From Schistosoma mansoni (Eukaryota > Platyhelminthes > Trematoda > Strigeidida > Schistosomatidae), in contig NC_031495.1 of assembly GCF_000237925.1 (NCBI RefSeq), positions 65,020,939 through 65,084,938 of the forward strand: a DNA stretch of 64,000 bases, in the 5' to 3' direction. This document shows, piece after piece, positions 1 through 11,649 of this stretch. The notes under the pieces are model-generated. The model searched no databases and was not told the origin of the DNA. It worked only from the letters and a program-made list of their open reading frames with translations. The position numbers were made by a program, and so were the translations under genes. Within the stretch, counting starts at the first letter, position 1; every line of letters begins with the position of its first letter.

Positions 1-930
1 ACAGGTTCTAAGCCTTACAAGATTTACAAGAAGAAGAAGAAACCATTATGGAGGAAAACTGAAAAGTGATCGAGGAGGTACTAACTTCAACACGTCAGGA
101 GGTTCTGGGTCTCAAAACGCATCATCATAAGCATTGGATCTTTATCGAGACCCTGTACAAGATTGAATCAAGGAAGAAGAAAAAGACGGCAACTACATAT
201 AGTCGAACAGGAACAGATAAAGTCAAGGCACAAACTGAATACACAGGAGCAAACAAGCAAGTGAAGAAGAGCATTAGAGCCGACAGGTAGAAATACACGG
301 AAGGCCTATCAGTGACAGCCGAAAAAGCTTCAAGAGAAGTAAATATGAGACAAATATATGACACAACGAAGAAACTGGTAAGGAAATATAGTAAACTAGA
401 GAGACCAATCAAGGACAATCACTGAGGTTCATGAACAGAAAAAAAGATGGGTATTATAATTTGAAAAACTCTTGAATAGACCAGTCCCATTATACCCACC
501 GCACATCGAACCAACACCTACAGGCCTCCCTAAAGATGTCACTCCACTAGCGATTGAAGAAATCAGGATGGCCTTCAGACAAATCAAGAGTTGGAAAGCA
601 GCAGGACCTGACAATATACCAACTGAAGTACTGAGGTCAGACAGTGAAGTAACTGCAAACATGCCTCACCTCCTATTCAAGAAGATTTGTGAGGAGGAAC
701 AAGTTCCAACAGACTGAAAAGAAGGATACATCATCAAGATACCAGAGAAAGGAGATCCGAGCAAGTGTGGGAACTAAGTGCAGAAACGTCACATTAATAT
801 CGGTATCAGAAAAAGTTTTCAACAGTGTGCTGCTGAACCAGACGAAAAATTGAGTAGACGGTCAAATTCGAGATCAACAGACCGGATTCTATAACGATCG
901 GTCATGTACAGACTAACTCGTGACACTACG
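1..930 (+). mobile_element. RTE-clade LINE fragment: linker and RT start
   Basis: Decayed coding sequence matches the linker and RT N-terminus seen in other copies here: LTSTRQEVL, KTHHHKHWI, NKQVKKSIRADR, then EEIRMAFRQIKSWKAAGPDN and HLLFKKICEEEQVPTD, and finally the RT block GDPSKCGN. Stops and frameshifts occur throughout. The copy breaks off near 930 and 3' sequence of the same family resumes at 1440. Confidence 0.8.
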
Positions 931-1440
931 AAGCAAGTAAGTAATAACACACAGCTTAACCTAATGATAATGACGAATCAACTAAATCCAATCCTCTTTT
1001 AATTAAATCTAACATTGTTAGACTTCACTAGTTGGAAGGCTGTATATAGGCATATTTATTAAAATTTGAGCGTTGGCAAATTTTGTAATTTCACATAGCC
1101 GACTGACCACCAAAGCAATAGTAATCAATAATTACTGGACAGCTGTCTTGTTTCAGAATATGACTCTTTAATATTACTTGTCTATAGCCTCATCAGAGAC
1201 TGAATTTAAGACCTTGAGATCATGTGATAGGTGGTTTAAATTCAGACCACCGAGTTGGCATCTAACAATTTATGAACAAGGTAAAAATGTCTGTTCAATG
1301 TTATCTGACTTTCAATGGTTTACTAAATGAATTCAATCTGATAATAAAATTAAACATTAAATCTAAATGCTATAAAAAGAACTTTAAAAATTGTTAACAT
1401 GATTGAATGACCTATTTTATATTCAGTTAATCAGACAACC
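930..1440. other. Unassigned sequence between two RTE pieces
   Basis: AT-rich, with no long frame. A stretch near 1186-1195 reads CTGATGAG on the minus strand, but no ribozyme partner helices follow. It replaces the RT core expected between the flanking LINE pieces. Confidence 0.4.
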
Positions 1441-2174
1441 GAGAAGACGAGCAGTGTAGCAGCAGCCTCAGCAGCAGTAAATCTCAATATAAACAAAGGG
1501 AAAAGCAAGACTCTCCGATACAATACAATATGCACCAATCAAATCACACTTGACGGAGAAGCTTTGGAGGATGTGAAAACCTTTACATATCTGGGCAGCA
1601 TCATTGATGAGCACGGTGGATCTGATGCAGATGCAAAGACGCGGATCGGCAAAGCAAGAGCAGCATATTTACAACTGAAGAACATCTGCAACTCAAAACA
1701 ATTGTCAACCAACACCAAGGTTAGAATTTTCAATACAAATGTAAAGACAGTTCTACTGTATGAGGCGGAGACGTGGAGAACTACGAAAGCCATCATCCAG
1801 AAGTTACAGGTGTTTATTAACAGTTGTCTACACGAGGTACTGAGGATCCGTTGGCCAGACACTATCAGCAACAAGTTACTGTGGGAGACAACAAACTAGA
1901 TTCCATCCAGTGGAGGAAGAAATCAGGAAAAAGCACTGGAATTGGATACGACACACATTGAGGAAATCACCCAACTGCATCACAAGACAATCCCTCACAT
2001 GGAATCCTGAAGGTCAAAGGAGAAGAGGAATACCAAAGAACACATTACACCGAGAAACGGAAACAGACATGAGAATAATGAACATAAATTGGATAGAACT
2101 AGAAAAGAAGGCCCAGGACAGAGTGGGTTAGAGAAAGCTGGTGGGCGGCCTATGCTCCATTGGGAGTAATAGGC

Positions 2175-2206
<32 letters not shown>

Positions 2207-2207
2207 T
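1440..2207 (+). mobile_element. RTE-clade LINE fragment: RT C-terminus and GTAA tail
   Basis: Translates to the C-terminal RT region ([67 protein letters not shown]) and the basic end ([37 protein letters not shown]). It ends in seven GTAA units, the RTE-type simple-repeat tail. It probably belongs to the same insertion as 1-930, with the middle replaced by about 500 bases of unrelated AT-rich sequence. Confidence 0.85.
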
Positions 2208-2320
2208 CAGACAACCATGAGCTGATGTTTGATTAGATTTTCCTTGAAAAAGCTTGAACCAGATTACCAGGCAAAGTTTTGGTTTTACTTCAAATTCATT
2301 AAAAACATTTTACAAATATA
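2208..2320 (+). repeat. Family F repeat (short piece)
   Basis: Shares the block CTTGAAAAAGCTTGAACCAG and a following GGCGAAACG-like segment with copies at 18345, 21640 and 30335. The family is unknown to me; the GCGAAACG motif recalls ribozyme junctions but no full core is present. Confidence 0.5.
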
Positions 2321-2673
2321 TCATATGCTCACTAGTGACTGGCTCCATGAGGTATTCCCTGGAGTCCTAGTGAGAAGCAGTAACCAGTGGAGTTCAACCA
2401 GGTCTGTTGTGAGATATCAACTCACTGAAGGCATTGGTGGACGGTTTCTCAATTTCGTGGATTTGTTGAAGCTAGACATTAACACCGTTGGATATCGGCT
2501 CAGTGGTTCTAGAGGTTCGCGTGCAAGACCTATAGGTCCTGGGTTCGAATCTCGTGAGGCGGAGTCATGGATGCTCACTGCTGAGGAGTCTCACACTAGG
2601 ACGAAACGGCCGTCCAGTGATTCCAGGTTTTCCATGGTTGTCTAACTTCAATCGACTCATGATCTCAACTATA
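2320..2673 (+). repeat. Family B tRNA-like hammerhead SINE, near full length
   Basis: Runs from ATATGCTCACTAGTGACTGG through a 5' body, a tRNA-like part with a B box (GGGTTCGAATCTC), a hammerhead core and a 3' end (CTCATGATCTCAACTAT). It is one of the best + strand copies for defining the unit. Confidence 0.8.
2569..2627 (+). ncRNA. Hammerhead ribozyme motif, family B
   Basis: The core CTGAGGA (CUGANGA with N=G), stem II GTCTC/AGGAC, GAAAC, a palindromic stem III CGGCCG and cleavage triplet GTC are in the right order. Stem I pairs TCACTG with CAGTGA. All invariant core bases are present, so self-cleavage is plausible. Confidence 0.7.
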
Positions 2674-2699
2674 TGAAATACATTTTTCTTCGTTAAATT

Positions 2700-3140
2700 T
2701 AAATGGATTAATTAAAAGAGTTTTGAGATGCATTTTTATTCTCAATACATTTCATAATTGGCATAATGTTTGTTTGTTTTGTTTTGTATGGGTATCTATG
2801 GATTATAGAAATGACCTTTTTTTCTGCAAGTGTTTACCATTAAATCAATATTGTTTTAGTCACATGGCGCTACATGAATATGTATTTTTCTTTTTTTTTC
2901 TTTTTAGAGGATTCACAATAAACAAAATGTACTTACAATTAAAAAAAAGAAGAAGAAAATTGAGTTCACCTTTCATTTTCAAAGAACATTTGGTACACAA
3001 TTTTCGCTCCACCCCCCCAACCACGAACAATACATGAATGGACATAGTACATAGATTATAATAAGAATACTACCAACTGTATTCTGAATACTGATGTTCT
3101 ATTATGAATTTATGTCTAAATTCGTATAGACTTAAATTTA
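2700..3140. other. AT-rich stretch, no feature recognised
   Basis: T- and A-runs and a short polyC; no repeat family or gene found. Confidence 0.5.
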
Positions 3141-3347
3141 TTTAGTAATGTTTGTTTGAATCTTCCCATCGATGTGTTAAGACTGAAACTGGTCAGTCTC
3201 TAATTGGCATATGTGCATACTGTGCGTATTGCCTCGATATAACCTTGATTCACAAGCATGGTAAGCAGAGATGGACGTGTCCCAAATAGGACGAAACGCG
3301 CGTCAAACTGGATTCCACTGCTAGCCACTATCCATCTCTGCTTATCG
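3141..3347. repeat. Family A (Sm-alpha type) hammerhead SINE, inverted chimera
   Basis: Bases 3141-3274 are a minus-oriented piece ending at AAGCAGAGATGGA. The sequence then switches to a plus-oriented ribozyme half (GTCCCAAATAGGACGAAACG) and TCCATCTCTGCTTA. The two ends are inverted copies of each other; the 5' CTGACGA half of the ribozyme is lost at the junction. Confidence 0.75.
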
Positions 3348-3439
3348 TATAGACTTAGTTCAAAAGTTATAAACATTGAAATTCGCATGTCATCAGAACG
3401 ATTTCTTTAATTTTGTAGCATCTTTATCAGTACTAGTAA

Positions 3440-5440
3440 TTATTTTTAAGATGAGAATTTTGTGGAAACAGGTAAATCTGACGATAAGCTTTAATTATAT
3501 ACTCAACAGTATAGATCTCTTATCGCTTTGAGGGTGGAGCCCAGGATCTTTGTGCCTCGTTCTTAATGTGTTGCCAACCGATAAGTGAAATTATGTATAC
3601 TGATCAATTTTTCTAACTTCAGTCGATTTAAGATCATTTTCATTGTCATATGTGATACAGTTCATACAGTTGAATGTCAGTGGTTATAGCTTCTCCCTAA
3701 AAATTCCGAAATTCTTTTTATTATTAGTCTGTAATGAAAGCCGTTAGTGAGAACCATAATGTATTCCCTCACTAACATGAAACGGTTGAAATATATCTAA
3801 TATTAATCAGTTAATTTCTGTATAGTTAATAGCACTACATTTCGACGTATTTCTTGTTGAGTTTCTCAGCATTGTCCTGATGTCCTCCGTGATAGTTCAA
3901 TTGCTTTAAAGAATTCTATTTTTGATTAGCTGATAGTGTTGTAGATTAACCTTTGATTTGTTCTGGATAATGGTTTTCTTGATATATTTACTAAACAGTT
4001 ATATACTGATCCCTTAGTTTATAGTTTTGGGATTTTAATTATCTTTTCTTTAAGAGCATTTCTCTATAGCATCCCATACCGTCTAGTTGCGATATTCAAT
4101 GTTGATAGGTGTTTTGCGCTGAGTAACTTCTTTAATTTCGTCTTTTGGATGTCAATGGAAAGTTGGCGTTTCTATGTTCGACGTTGAATGTCTGTGATTA
4201 CCGACTTCACAGTTCGTTTTCCGAACTGACAATCTAATTTACTTCCCATTGAGCATTTGTTCGTTGGTTTCTATCTGGTGACCCCAGAAAAAGTTTGATA
4301 GAAAAAGCTTCGCACTTATTAAAGTCATCTAAAAACCAACGTCAAATATCCGAATCAGGTGTTTGTTAGAACAAAAATCTAAAAGGTACGAAAAATTGCT
4401 GCTAATGCCTAAGTCACTCTGGTAATAAGCCTCAAGATAACTAGTTTAGCTGCTAAAAACAACGTCAACTTGAAAAGGGTTTACAAATAACACAGTCATT
4501 GAACATTGAAACATAGCTGCTTAAACGTCCTAAAACAGATCGAAAAAGGAAAAGATAACGATAAGCCATACGTAATGCATCTTAAAAGACGATAAAATTC
4601 ACAAATCTTTCCATTAAATCGACTGAAGGTGGGAAGTGTAAAACTTATGACTGATCGTCCTGTGTGAAATTGTAAGCGGTATGATAATATTTAAGGATAA
4701 AATTTTAACTACTTATTAGTAGTTTACAATATATGAAAGCATTTTCAGGGATATCAAGCAGATCAAATACCACAAATGGATATCACTTTTATGGTATACT
4801 AAGTTTTAGCCTGATAATGAATATTCACAGTGAGGAGCGAATTATCATCTAATATATCTGATGACACTGAGATTTATGTAGAATGATTTAATAACAAAGA
4901 TTTGGCTTTCTGAAATGGATGGTTTAATCACGAAACTTTCGATGTTGTTCTCGACAACCTCATCAGCACTTAATTCATGTAAACTTGAACTTTTCAATTG
5001 TTCCACAATCACAAGGTCAGATCATTCTGACTTCCGTGTTTGCAAAATGCAGTCTTCGTAGTATTCGTAATTTTTCCTTACAATCTTATCTACTGTCTTG
5101 ATCGATTGACGTTTAAGTGTATGGTTGTCAGTCCTCCATATATCTGGAGAATTATAAAATAAAGTTATTCAATGGATTTCTATTTTTGGCTTCATATTTA
5201 GTCCTGAAATCAATGACTTGTTATTTCTTCCTTGATACTCTAACAACTATCGATTTTGTATTAGTCCCAGCGTAGAATCGTGGAGTCAAACTTCTGAAGA
5301 AGCTGATCAGTGGTGACTAAATTTATTTACAATCCATGATAAAGATTATTTAGGTATTGCATAAATCTTCACATGAGTACTTCAATATTCTCTAAATACC
5401 TAATCTTGTTACTTCAACATCAGTGTACAATGAGGTTAAA
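3440..5440. other. Gene-poor stretch, 2 kb
   Basis: No long frame and no recognised repeat. On the minus strand 4928-4980 holds CTGATGAG, a five-base-pair hairpin GTTGT/ACAAC and a GAAA in ribozyme-like order (see findings). The downstream part would be 3' untranslated sequence if the minus-strand exon ending at 5442 is real. Confidence 0.45.
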
Positions 5441-5441
5441 A

Positions 5442-5665
5442 CTAAGAACTTGTAAGTATTGTATTCTCATCTATAAAGCATGGCAATGAGTAACCGATAT
5501 TTCGGTGATACTTTAAGTAATCCCAATATTGTTCCTTTTCCACCAACGTTTTAGAGTGAACAAAAATACACAAATCTTTTTTAAGGCTCATATTTTTCCA
5601 GTATTTCTTTGACTGATTCAGTAGTTTGGCAGAAATTTCCTTCGAACTGATAAAGTCCTCAGTGC
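5442..5665 (-). CDS. Candidate terminal exon of an unidentified minus-strand gene
   Basis: Reading the minus strand, TTTTGTATATTGCAG is a strong acceptor ending at 5666. The exon then encodes GTEDFISSKEISAKLL, KKYWKNMSLKKDLCIFVHSK, EKEQYWDYLKYHRNIGYS and LPCFIDENTILTSS before TAG, with 74 full codons after a phase 1 junction. The composition is that of an ordinary soluble protein and unlike the repeats around it. I do not recognise the family. Preceding exons would lie at higher coordinates; none with a matching phase 1 donor was found by eye. The candidate exon at 28249 ends in phase 2 and cannot join it directly. Confidence 0.45.
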
Positions 5666-5740
5666 CTGCAATATACAAAACAAGACAATTAACAAAGGAA
5701 TAGACTCGGGTCAATTAAATACTAACAGTAACACAATTAA

Positions 5741-6053
5741 TTGATCACTGGGTGGTGATTAATGTCATGCGTGTCAAGTCTTTCTTAGTGCTGATCGAAT
5801 GCTATCGATCAAGTTGCAATATGGCCACTAGTCTAGGTGGCTCTACACTGACTGCACTATTATGAGATAAGATGGTGATTGGAGGTGGTAAACAGGAAAC
5901 CCTGGACCCGGGTTTCGTACTACTTGGCACCCGTCAGCAAGGTGTATCTGTCATTTTGAGGGAACTGGTGCTCCCTAACGGATTAGATTTAATGTCACCC
6001 AGCACGAAACCCGGGTCCAGGGTTTCCTGTTGACTACCTCCAACCACCATCTT
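5741..6053. repeat. Family D tRNA-like hammerhead SINE, inverted chimera
   Basis: A minus-oriented copy (5741-5995) is followed by a plus-oriented end (5996-6053), so about 50 bases at 5876-5925 reappear inverted at 6003-6052, around ACCCTGGACCCGGGTTTCG. The minus ribozyme at about 5894-5950 has CTGACGG, where the last core base is changed, so this copy is probably inactive. Confidence 0.75.
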
Positions 6054-6059
6054 AACCAA

Positions 6060-6285
6060 CAGTAACAATAAGTATCTCAGTCATTACTGATTATGAAAAT
6101 AAGCAAAATTCACTGTTTGACAACTTTTTTAGGTGATATAGTTTGAAATCGATTTGTTACCTGTTAGAAATGTTAACTACCCAAAATAAATTAATCTTGT
6201 AATAATGGGGATAATTTTTACCACAGGTGGATACTTTTAATGTAATTTTAACAGTTGCATTCACAAGTTAATCTCAGATAGACAG
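6060..6285. other. AT-rich stretch, nothing recognised
   Basis: No repeat or frame seen. Confidence 0.4.
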
Positions 6286-6360
6286 CCATTGAAAACTTGG
6301 AAGCATTGGATGGCTGTTTCGTCCCATTATGGGACTCCTCAAGCATTGAGCATCCAGGAT
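6285..6360 (-). repeat. Family B ribozyme fragment
   Basis: A short piece covering the ribozyme in reverse (TTTCGTCCCATTATGGGACT then CCTCAAGCATTGAGCATCC). Changes in the core make it inactive. Confidence 0.65.
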
Positions 6361-6789
6361 GTTATCCAAAATGACAATAAAAACTTCACAACTGTCTCAG
6401 AAAACTTAACATCATCAAAACTGTAGTTTTGTGCTGTTGCCTATGTCATATAGCTGATTTAAAATTAATTAAAACTTCATACAAAGTAGTGGCTCTTTAA
6501 AAGTTCGGTTATTCTTAATACGGTTATTATCACTATTTGACAGGAGTTGAAAGTTATTAGAAATAAGGTAGCTTTGGAAAACTGATCAGTTCTATAGTTA
6601 AAAATAATCTTATTAACTATATATCACTTAGTAGTATAAGACCAGAATTCGTTTTAATTATCATCAACGAACTAATTAGCCATTAACTTTGATTTTCTAA
6701 ATTATAGTTTACCCTTCAATGTACTGAATGATAGAATTAAGTGGACATTGGAGAAACATAAGATCTAGGTTGTAACATCTGAAATTGTA

Positions 6790-7060
6790 TGATTCAGGTC
6801 GCAAATGGGGACAATCGAATGTATCGGAATACAAAATTACAGAAAAGCTCAGTAAAATCTGAGAACGGTACAGTAAACAGTTCATTTGCAAAATATCAGT
6901 CAATCATCTCAGTCTTCATTGTTTCTTCGCTTCCACACCAATCATTCTCTATTCTCATTCTTTTTTCTTTGATCTGCCTAACCTTCTGACACCAGACATT
7001 TCACTTTCGATTGATGATATAAACTACTTATATCTGTTGACATCGGTAGCACATGCAACA
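6790..7060 (+). repeat. Family C dispersed repeat
   Basis: One of six copies of a 200-315 base repeat marked by GGGGACAATCGAATGT and ACTACTTAT.T.. near the end. Type unknown; the best copies begin TGTAGTGAAC and end ACCACA, which is LTR-like or MITE-like. Confidence 0.65.
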
Positions 7061-7159
7061 TTATTGCTCATCAGTTTTTCATAATTCCTTAAAACATAAC
7101 TATCAATAGTCTTATATTGTGTAGCATTCGCTAGAAAATTTCAAATAATCCTGTAATAT

Positions 7160-7512
7160 TTTTAAAACATACTGAACATCCATTGGTCGGATACTATCAG
7201 CAACAGTCTTCTGTGGGAGAGGATAAACCAGCTTCCAGCTGAAGAGGAAATTAGGAAAAGACGTTGGAAGTTGATAGGACATACATTAAGGAAATCACCA
7301 ATGTGCATTACAAGACAAGCCCTAACTTGGAATGGTGAAGGGAAGCGGAAAAGAGGAAGGCCAAAGAACACATTACGCTACGAAATAGAAGCAGATATGA
7401 GAAGGATGAATGTTAACTGGAACGAACTGGAAAGGAAGGCCCAGGACAGAATTGGATGGAGAATGCTAGTGGTTGGCCTATGCTCCTCGACGAGGGGTAA
7501 CAGGTAAGTAAT
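7160..7512 (+). mobile_element. RTE-clade LINE, 3' end
   Basis: Encodes [22 protein letters not shown] sequence, then [57 protein letters not shown] and TRGN, ending in a short GTAA tail. The last part is an uninterrupted 78-codon frame, so it is one of the younger fragments. Confidence 0.85.
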
Positions 7513-7582
7513 TTGTAGAACATAGAAAAAATGTGATAGTTTTAATTTTTATGAAGAAAAAGAAAACACAAAACTTCAAACA

Positions 7583-7940
7583 AATTCACTTGGTATTGTT
7601 TGTTTGAATCTTCCCATTTATGTTTAGGATTGTAATTGATCAGTCTCTTATTGGCATATGTGCATACTGTGTGTATTGCCTCGATATAGCCTTAATTCAA
7701 TGGGAAGATTCAAACAAACAATGCTAAGTGAATTTGAACTTCACCCCATTGCAAAAGCAAGTGGCTATCAGGACTCAGCAGCTGAGTAGATAACGCGATG
7801 GCGTTTGTTTCGAACGTTACTGGGTTCGAGTCTCAGAATGAACATCAACTCTGAGATGTAGGTACAACCAGCTGACGAGTCCCAGATAGGACGAAACTAG
7901 CATCCTGAATTCCACTGCTAGCCACTATCTATCTTTTCTT
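7583..7940. repeat. Family A hammerhead SINE, inverted chimera
   Basis: The left part is minus-oriented (TTGTTTGAATCTTCCCAT). The right part is plus-oriented with tRNA-like A and B boxes (CAGCTGAGTAGATAACG and GGGTTCGAGTCTC) and a ribozyme at about 7861-7921. The triplet before the cleavage site reads ATC and stem III is weakened. Confidence 0.75.
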
Positions 7941-7944
7941 ATAA

Positions 7945-8290
7945 AACTTTAAATAGTTCATTATGAAAATGAATTCCATTACAAGATGTCTATCAATGTT
8001 ATTTTTTCTTGCCAAATTATCCATCTATGCCCTTTAGGTATATTGTAAATGATATTCAAATCCTAACATTTAAAACTACCGCTTAATCACTTGAAAATCA
8101 AAAAAAGAAACAACAACAGAGACACCAAGGAATTTCATTTTTTTTATTGTAAAGATAAACATTCCCATCTGCTCACCGTTTACAATAGAAAGAACTTTAA
8201 TCTTTTTCCTTTAGGCAGATTGTTTAATCCGAATAATTAAAAGAAAAAAGACTGTAAAGAAGATGGTCAATTTGAATGAAATTTATTCAT
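7945..8290. other. AT-rich stretch, nothing recognised
   Basis: Contains A-runs and T-runs; no gene or repeat found. Confidence 0.4.
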
Positions 8291-8600
8291 ATTGTGGTGT
8301 GGTCTACTTATATTCACATAAGTAGTGTATGGTGATAGTCAGACATAGAATGTATTTTGGCAGAAGACCGATAAAGAAAGAACAGGAATGAAGCGCAATC
8401 GGGTATGAAAATGCATGAACAATGAATTCAGAGAAGACGGATTGATATTTACAGAAGGAACAGTCAAGACTGAGACAATTGGTTGTTAATTTTCAAATTA
8501 ACTATTTACTGTATGGTTATCAGAATTTAGTGAGATAGTCTGTAATTTGTGCTTTAAGACATTCGATTGTCCCCACTCGTATTCTTGTTCACTACAATAT
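8290..8600 (-). repeat. Family C dispersed repeat, full copy
   Basis: Runs on the minus strand from TATTGTAGTGAACAAG to AGACCACACCACAATAT. It forms an inverted pair with the copy at 9554-9869. Confidence 0.7.
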
Positions 8601-8656
8601 AAGTAAACGACAACTTCTGCTTTGAAAGATAAGTTAAAATGATAATCTGCTATAAA

Positions 8657-8928
8657 ATTTACTTAGTATTGTTTGTTTGGATCTTCCCATTGATGTTTTT
8701 AGGACTGCAACTGGTCAGTCTCGTATTGGCATATGTGCATACTGTGCGTATTGCCTCGATATAGCCTTAATTCACAAGCATTGTAAGCAAAGATGGATAG
8801 TGGCTAGCAGTGGAATCCAGTTTGACGTGCGTTTTGTCATATTTCGGACTCGTCAGCTGGATGTACCTGCATCTCAGAGTTGATGTTCACTCTGGGACTC
8901 GAACTCAGTACCTTTCGCTATAGTTTAA
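8657..8928 (-). repeat. Family A (Sm-alpha type) hammerhead SINE
   Basis: A single-orientation copy. The minus-strand ribozyme (8805-8872) has CTGACGA, but GAAA is altered (TGTCATATTTC region), so activity is doubtful. It lies between the two inverted family C copies. Confidence 0.75.
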
Positions 8929-8939
8929 AGTTTTTCGCA

Positions 8940-9554
8940 GTATAAGTTTATTGAATGTCTGAAAAAATTACTCTCATTATCATATGATGTCATCTGTGAG
9001 TAAACATTCAACAATCATAGAGTACTGAATAAATGTTTCAACTTCATTTGGGATCCAAGATCTCTTTTCACAGAATTAATCAATAAATTTTAGGTATTAA
9101 AGTGAATGCATTGCAATTATACCATTGAGTAACCTAGTTACAATGAGCCCTGCCAAATTCTAATCTTCTGAATTCTTCATCTCTCTATCTTGTTTCTATT
9201 TTCAAATTTATTTCACCGGAATATCCTCCTTCGATGACATCTTCAAACCCTAATCTTTCACATTAATGCTTATACTCTTACTACTTCTACCATTATGGGA
9301 TTTGAATCGGCAACTGGATCTGTGTGCTAATGTGGTAAGGCAACTCGAACTGGTGTACGTACGTACGAAGTTCTACGTTGTGACTGACTGACTAACTGAA
9401 AGTTATTTTCTATACAAATGAATAACTTTCTAGGGAAAATGGTAGACCTTACACAAAAAACTACTAACAAGGTTCATATAGAGAATATAAAATGAATGTT
9501 TGTAATCAAAATTATTCCAGGGATTAAAAGAATCACAAATCAATAAATTTTCAA
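8940..9554. other. Stretch without gene
   Basis: AT-rich, no frame over 60 codons, no recognised repeat. A short ACGTACGTACG run occurs near 9357. Confidence 0.4.
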
Positions 9555-9869
9555 TATTGTAGTGAACATGAACATGAGTGGGGACAATCGAAGGTATTTG
9601 ACACGGAAATTACAGACAATCTCACTAAATTCTGATAACCATACACTAGTAAGCAGTCAATTTGCAAACTATTAATCAATTGTATCAATCTTGACTACTC
9701 CTTCTGCAAATATCAGTCTGTCTTCTCTGATTTCATAGTTCATGCATTTCCGTACCCGATTGCGCTTCATTCCTGTTCATGCCTTATCAATCTTCTACCA
9801 AAATACATTCTATTTCTGACTATCACCATGTACTACTTATGTGGATATAAGTAGACCACACCACAATAT
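9554..9869 (+). repeat. Family C dispersed repeat, full copy
   Basis: Begins TATTGTAGTGAAC and ends GACCACACCACAATATC. The ends are short inverted repeats (ATATTGT/ACAATAT), as in an LTR or a small terminal-inverted-repeat element. I cannot decide which. Confidence 0.7.
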
Positions 9870-9904
9870 CACTGTTATTTGTTTGATTAATCAATATATT
9901 TGTA

Positions 9905-10108
9905 TTGAGTTCGAAGAAAGTTTACTACGATAAAGTGATCCAACATACAAGGATAGACTTCTACCTGAAGTTTGTGCTGATGATGTCGTTCAGAAGAAGC
10001 ATGAAAGCTCCACAACCAAACCATCCAGCTGAAAGGACAAAACTCCATAAAAATCATCCATCTGAGCTACAAATCTTCTTCACCATCTCACAGATTTCAA
10101 AATTTTTT
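9905..10108 (+). repeat. Family G repeat with ribozyme-like core
   Basis: Shares TGAAGTTTGTGCTGATGATG, then TCGTTCAGAAG, GATGAAAGC and ACCAAACCATCCAGCT with copies at 22322, 23600, 23950 and 53315. The GAGCTACAAATCTTC end lies 3'. Confidence 0.65.
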
Positions 10109-10375
10109 TGAAAACCCTACTGAAAGCTAAACATCTGTTCGTGTTATAGAAACGATTGCAAGAATTTGACAAAGTTCAGCATTATGTGATCAGAAGATTA
10201 GTCATGGTTTCCATATAAAATACTGAACAAAACAGAGTTACGAGTTAACTATTTCTTTATTCAACAATGTACAAACTACAAAATGGATCATGATATGTTC
10301 ACAAAAACCTTAAATGATTTGCACATTCTGGTTGTTACGTTTAAGCAGAAAGAAAGATGAAAACTCAATTAATTA

Positions 10376-10905
10376 GTGTTATATCGATTGCCTGAGTGAT
10401 GTGCGTTTTTGCCCAGCTGATATATAACGAGATGATCCCCGCCAATCAGAGAGGGGCGAATTATCGATCAGAGCTATGATACACAAAAGCCGAATGAACA
10501 GTCTTGAGTACTTATCAGTCCTGCTTTCTGCCTAGCCCAGCCAGTTAAGTTCAAAACACCAATAAAAACCTCTACAATATGAATCATTATTCTCAAACAT
10601 ACTGTGTTTATATACCAATCAAACAGACCACATTGTACCAATAAAATAGAAAATAACATTTGTACAAGATTCAGTCAAATGTGGCTGTGAATAGGGGGAA
10701 CGGTAATTAATAAACTGGGTATAACTCAAGAATGGTAAATGATATAATAATACTATATGGGTTAAAATAAAGCTCATAATAAAAAGGAACGTGAATATGA
10801 GTAGCTAAGTTATTTAGCAATTATATAATAGGAAATATACATATCACATTGGTCCATAGATAGTTCTCAAAGTTACCATTCATAATTCGCTTCCTTAGCA
10901 TGAAA
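10376..10905 (-). mobile_element. Solo-LTR-like fossil (family L), copy 1
   Basis: About 510 bases. Across the copies the ends read TGTTATATC and GATATAAC(A), as LTR ends do. On the minus strand there is a TATATAAAC promoter-like box mid-element. No internal retroelement genes lie beside it, so it looks like a solo LTR. Family not determined; old, from its divergence from the other three copies. Confidence 0.6.
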
Positions 10906-11500
10906 CTAGTTTCTGATACTTATCAGAAAGAAAATGAATTAAACTTTCCTTAATTTAACATAATTTTAAAGAATTTCAGTGAAGGCTTCATTTCATTGGG
11001 AAAAAAGAACAATGAAATGCCAGCACATGTTGCTATAGTCCATTAATAAGTTAAAGTTTAACTTGATTCTATCAAGATAGATTTTTAGATTATTCCTTGA
11101 GAACAGTTTTGTTGATATTTGGTTCTTAATGATTTGTTAGAGTAGGATGACTTGTCATTGAATAGTACTATTTGATGACTTAATACTTTTTGTCTTTCGA
11201 ATAGAGTTTTCGTAATTCATATCATTTGCAAAACCTGGTGATTTGATTGTAGAAAGTTGGTAGCAAGTCGTAGACAATAGGTTCTATTTTAGTTGTCACT
11301 TGCAACCATGGGGTATCTACAATCTAAATGAGATTACATGCACCTTTTGAAATACAATCCCTCTTACTATGCTATTAAGGCTGCGACTGACCGCATGTAG
11401 AACCGTGATATATATATATATATATAAATGTTCATTGAGTTTTTGACATCGTTGATTTATAATACACGTGAATATAACTAACCGAAACTAGTGAATAATA
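10906..11500. other. AT-rich stretch
   Basis: No gene or repeat recognised; a short TA microsatellite lies at 11411-11424. Confidence 0.4.
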
Positions 11501-11645
11501 TCCTGGGTTCGAATCCCGTCAGGAGGGATCGCGGATGCGCACTGCTGAGGAGTCCCACAATAGGACGAAATGACCATCCAGTGCTTCCAGGTTTTTCATT
11601 GTCGTCTAGATTCAATTGACTCATGATCTTAACTGTATCATAATA
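11501..11645 (+). repeat. Family B SINE, 5'-truncated, with ribozyme
   Basis: Starts in the B box (GGGTTCGAATCCC), has CTGAGGAG, TCCCAcaATAGGA and GAAA, and the triplet before the cleavage site is ATC. Stem I GCACTG/CAGTGC is perfect. It ends at the 3' TCATGATCTTAACTGTAT. Confidence 0.7.
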
Positions 11646-11649
11646 TTTT

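Noticed and set aside
1186-1195. CTGATGAG on the minus strand as a ribozyme
   Set aside because: No stem II hairpin or GAAA at proper distance.
2528-2565. tRNA gene from B box GGTTCGAATC
   Set aside because: The B box repeats in every family B copy inside a SINE; no cloverleaf closes.
10474-10659. Minus-strand 61-codon frame in the L repeat
   Set aside because: Equivalent frames in other L copies are not conserved as protein; it is LTR-like sequence.
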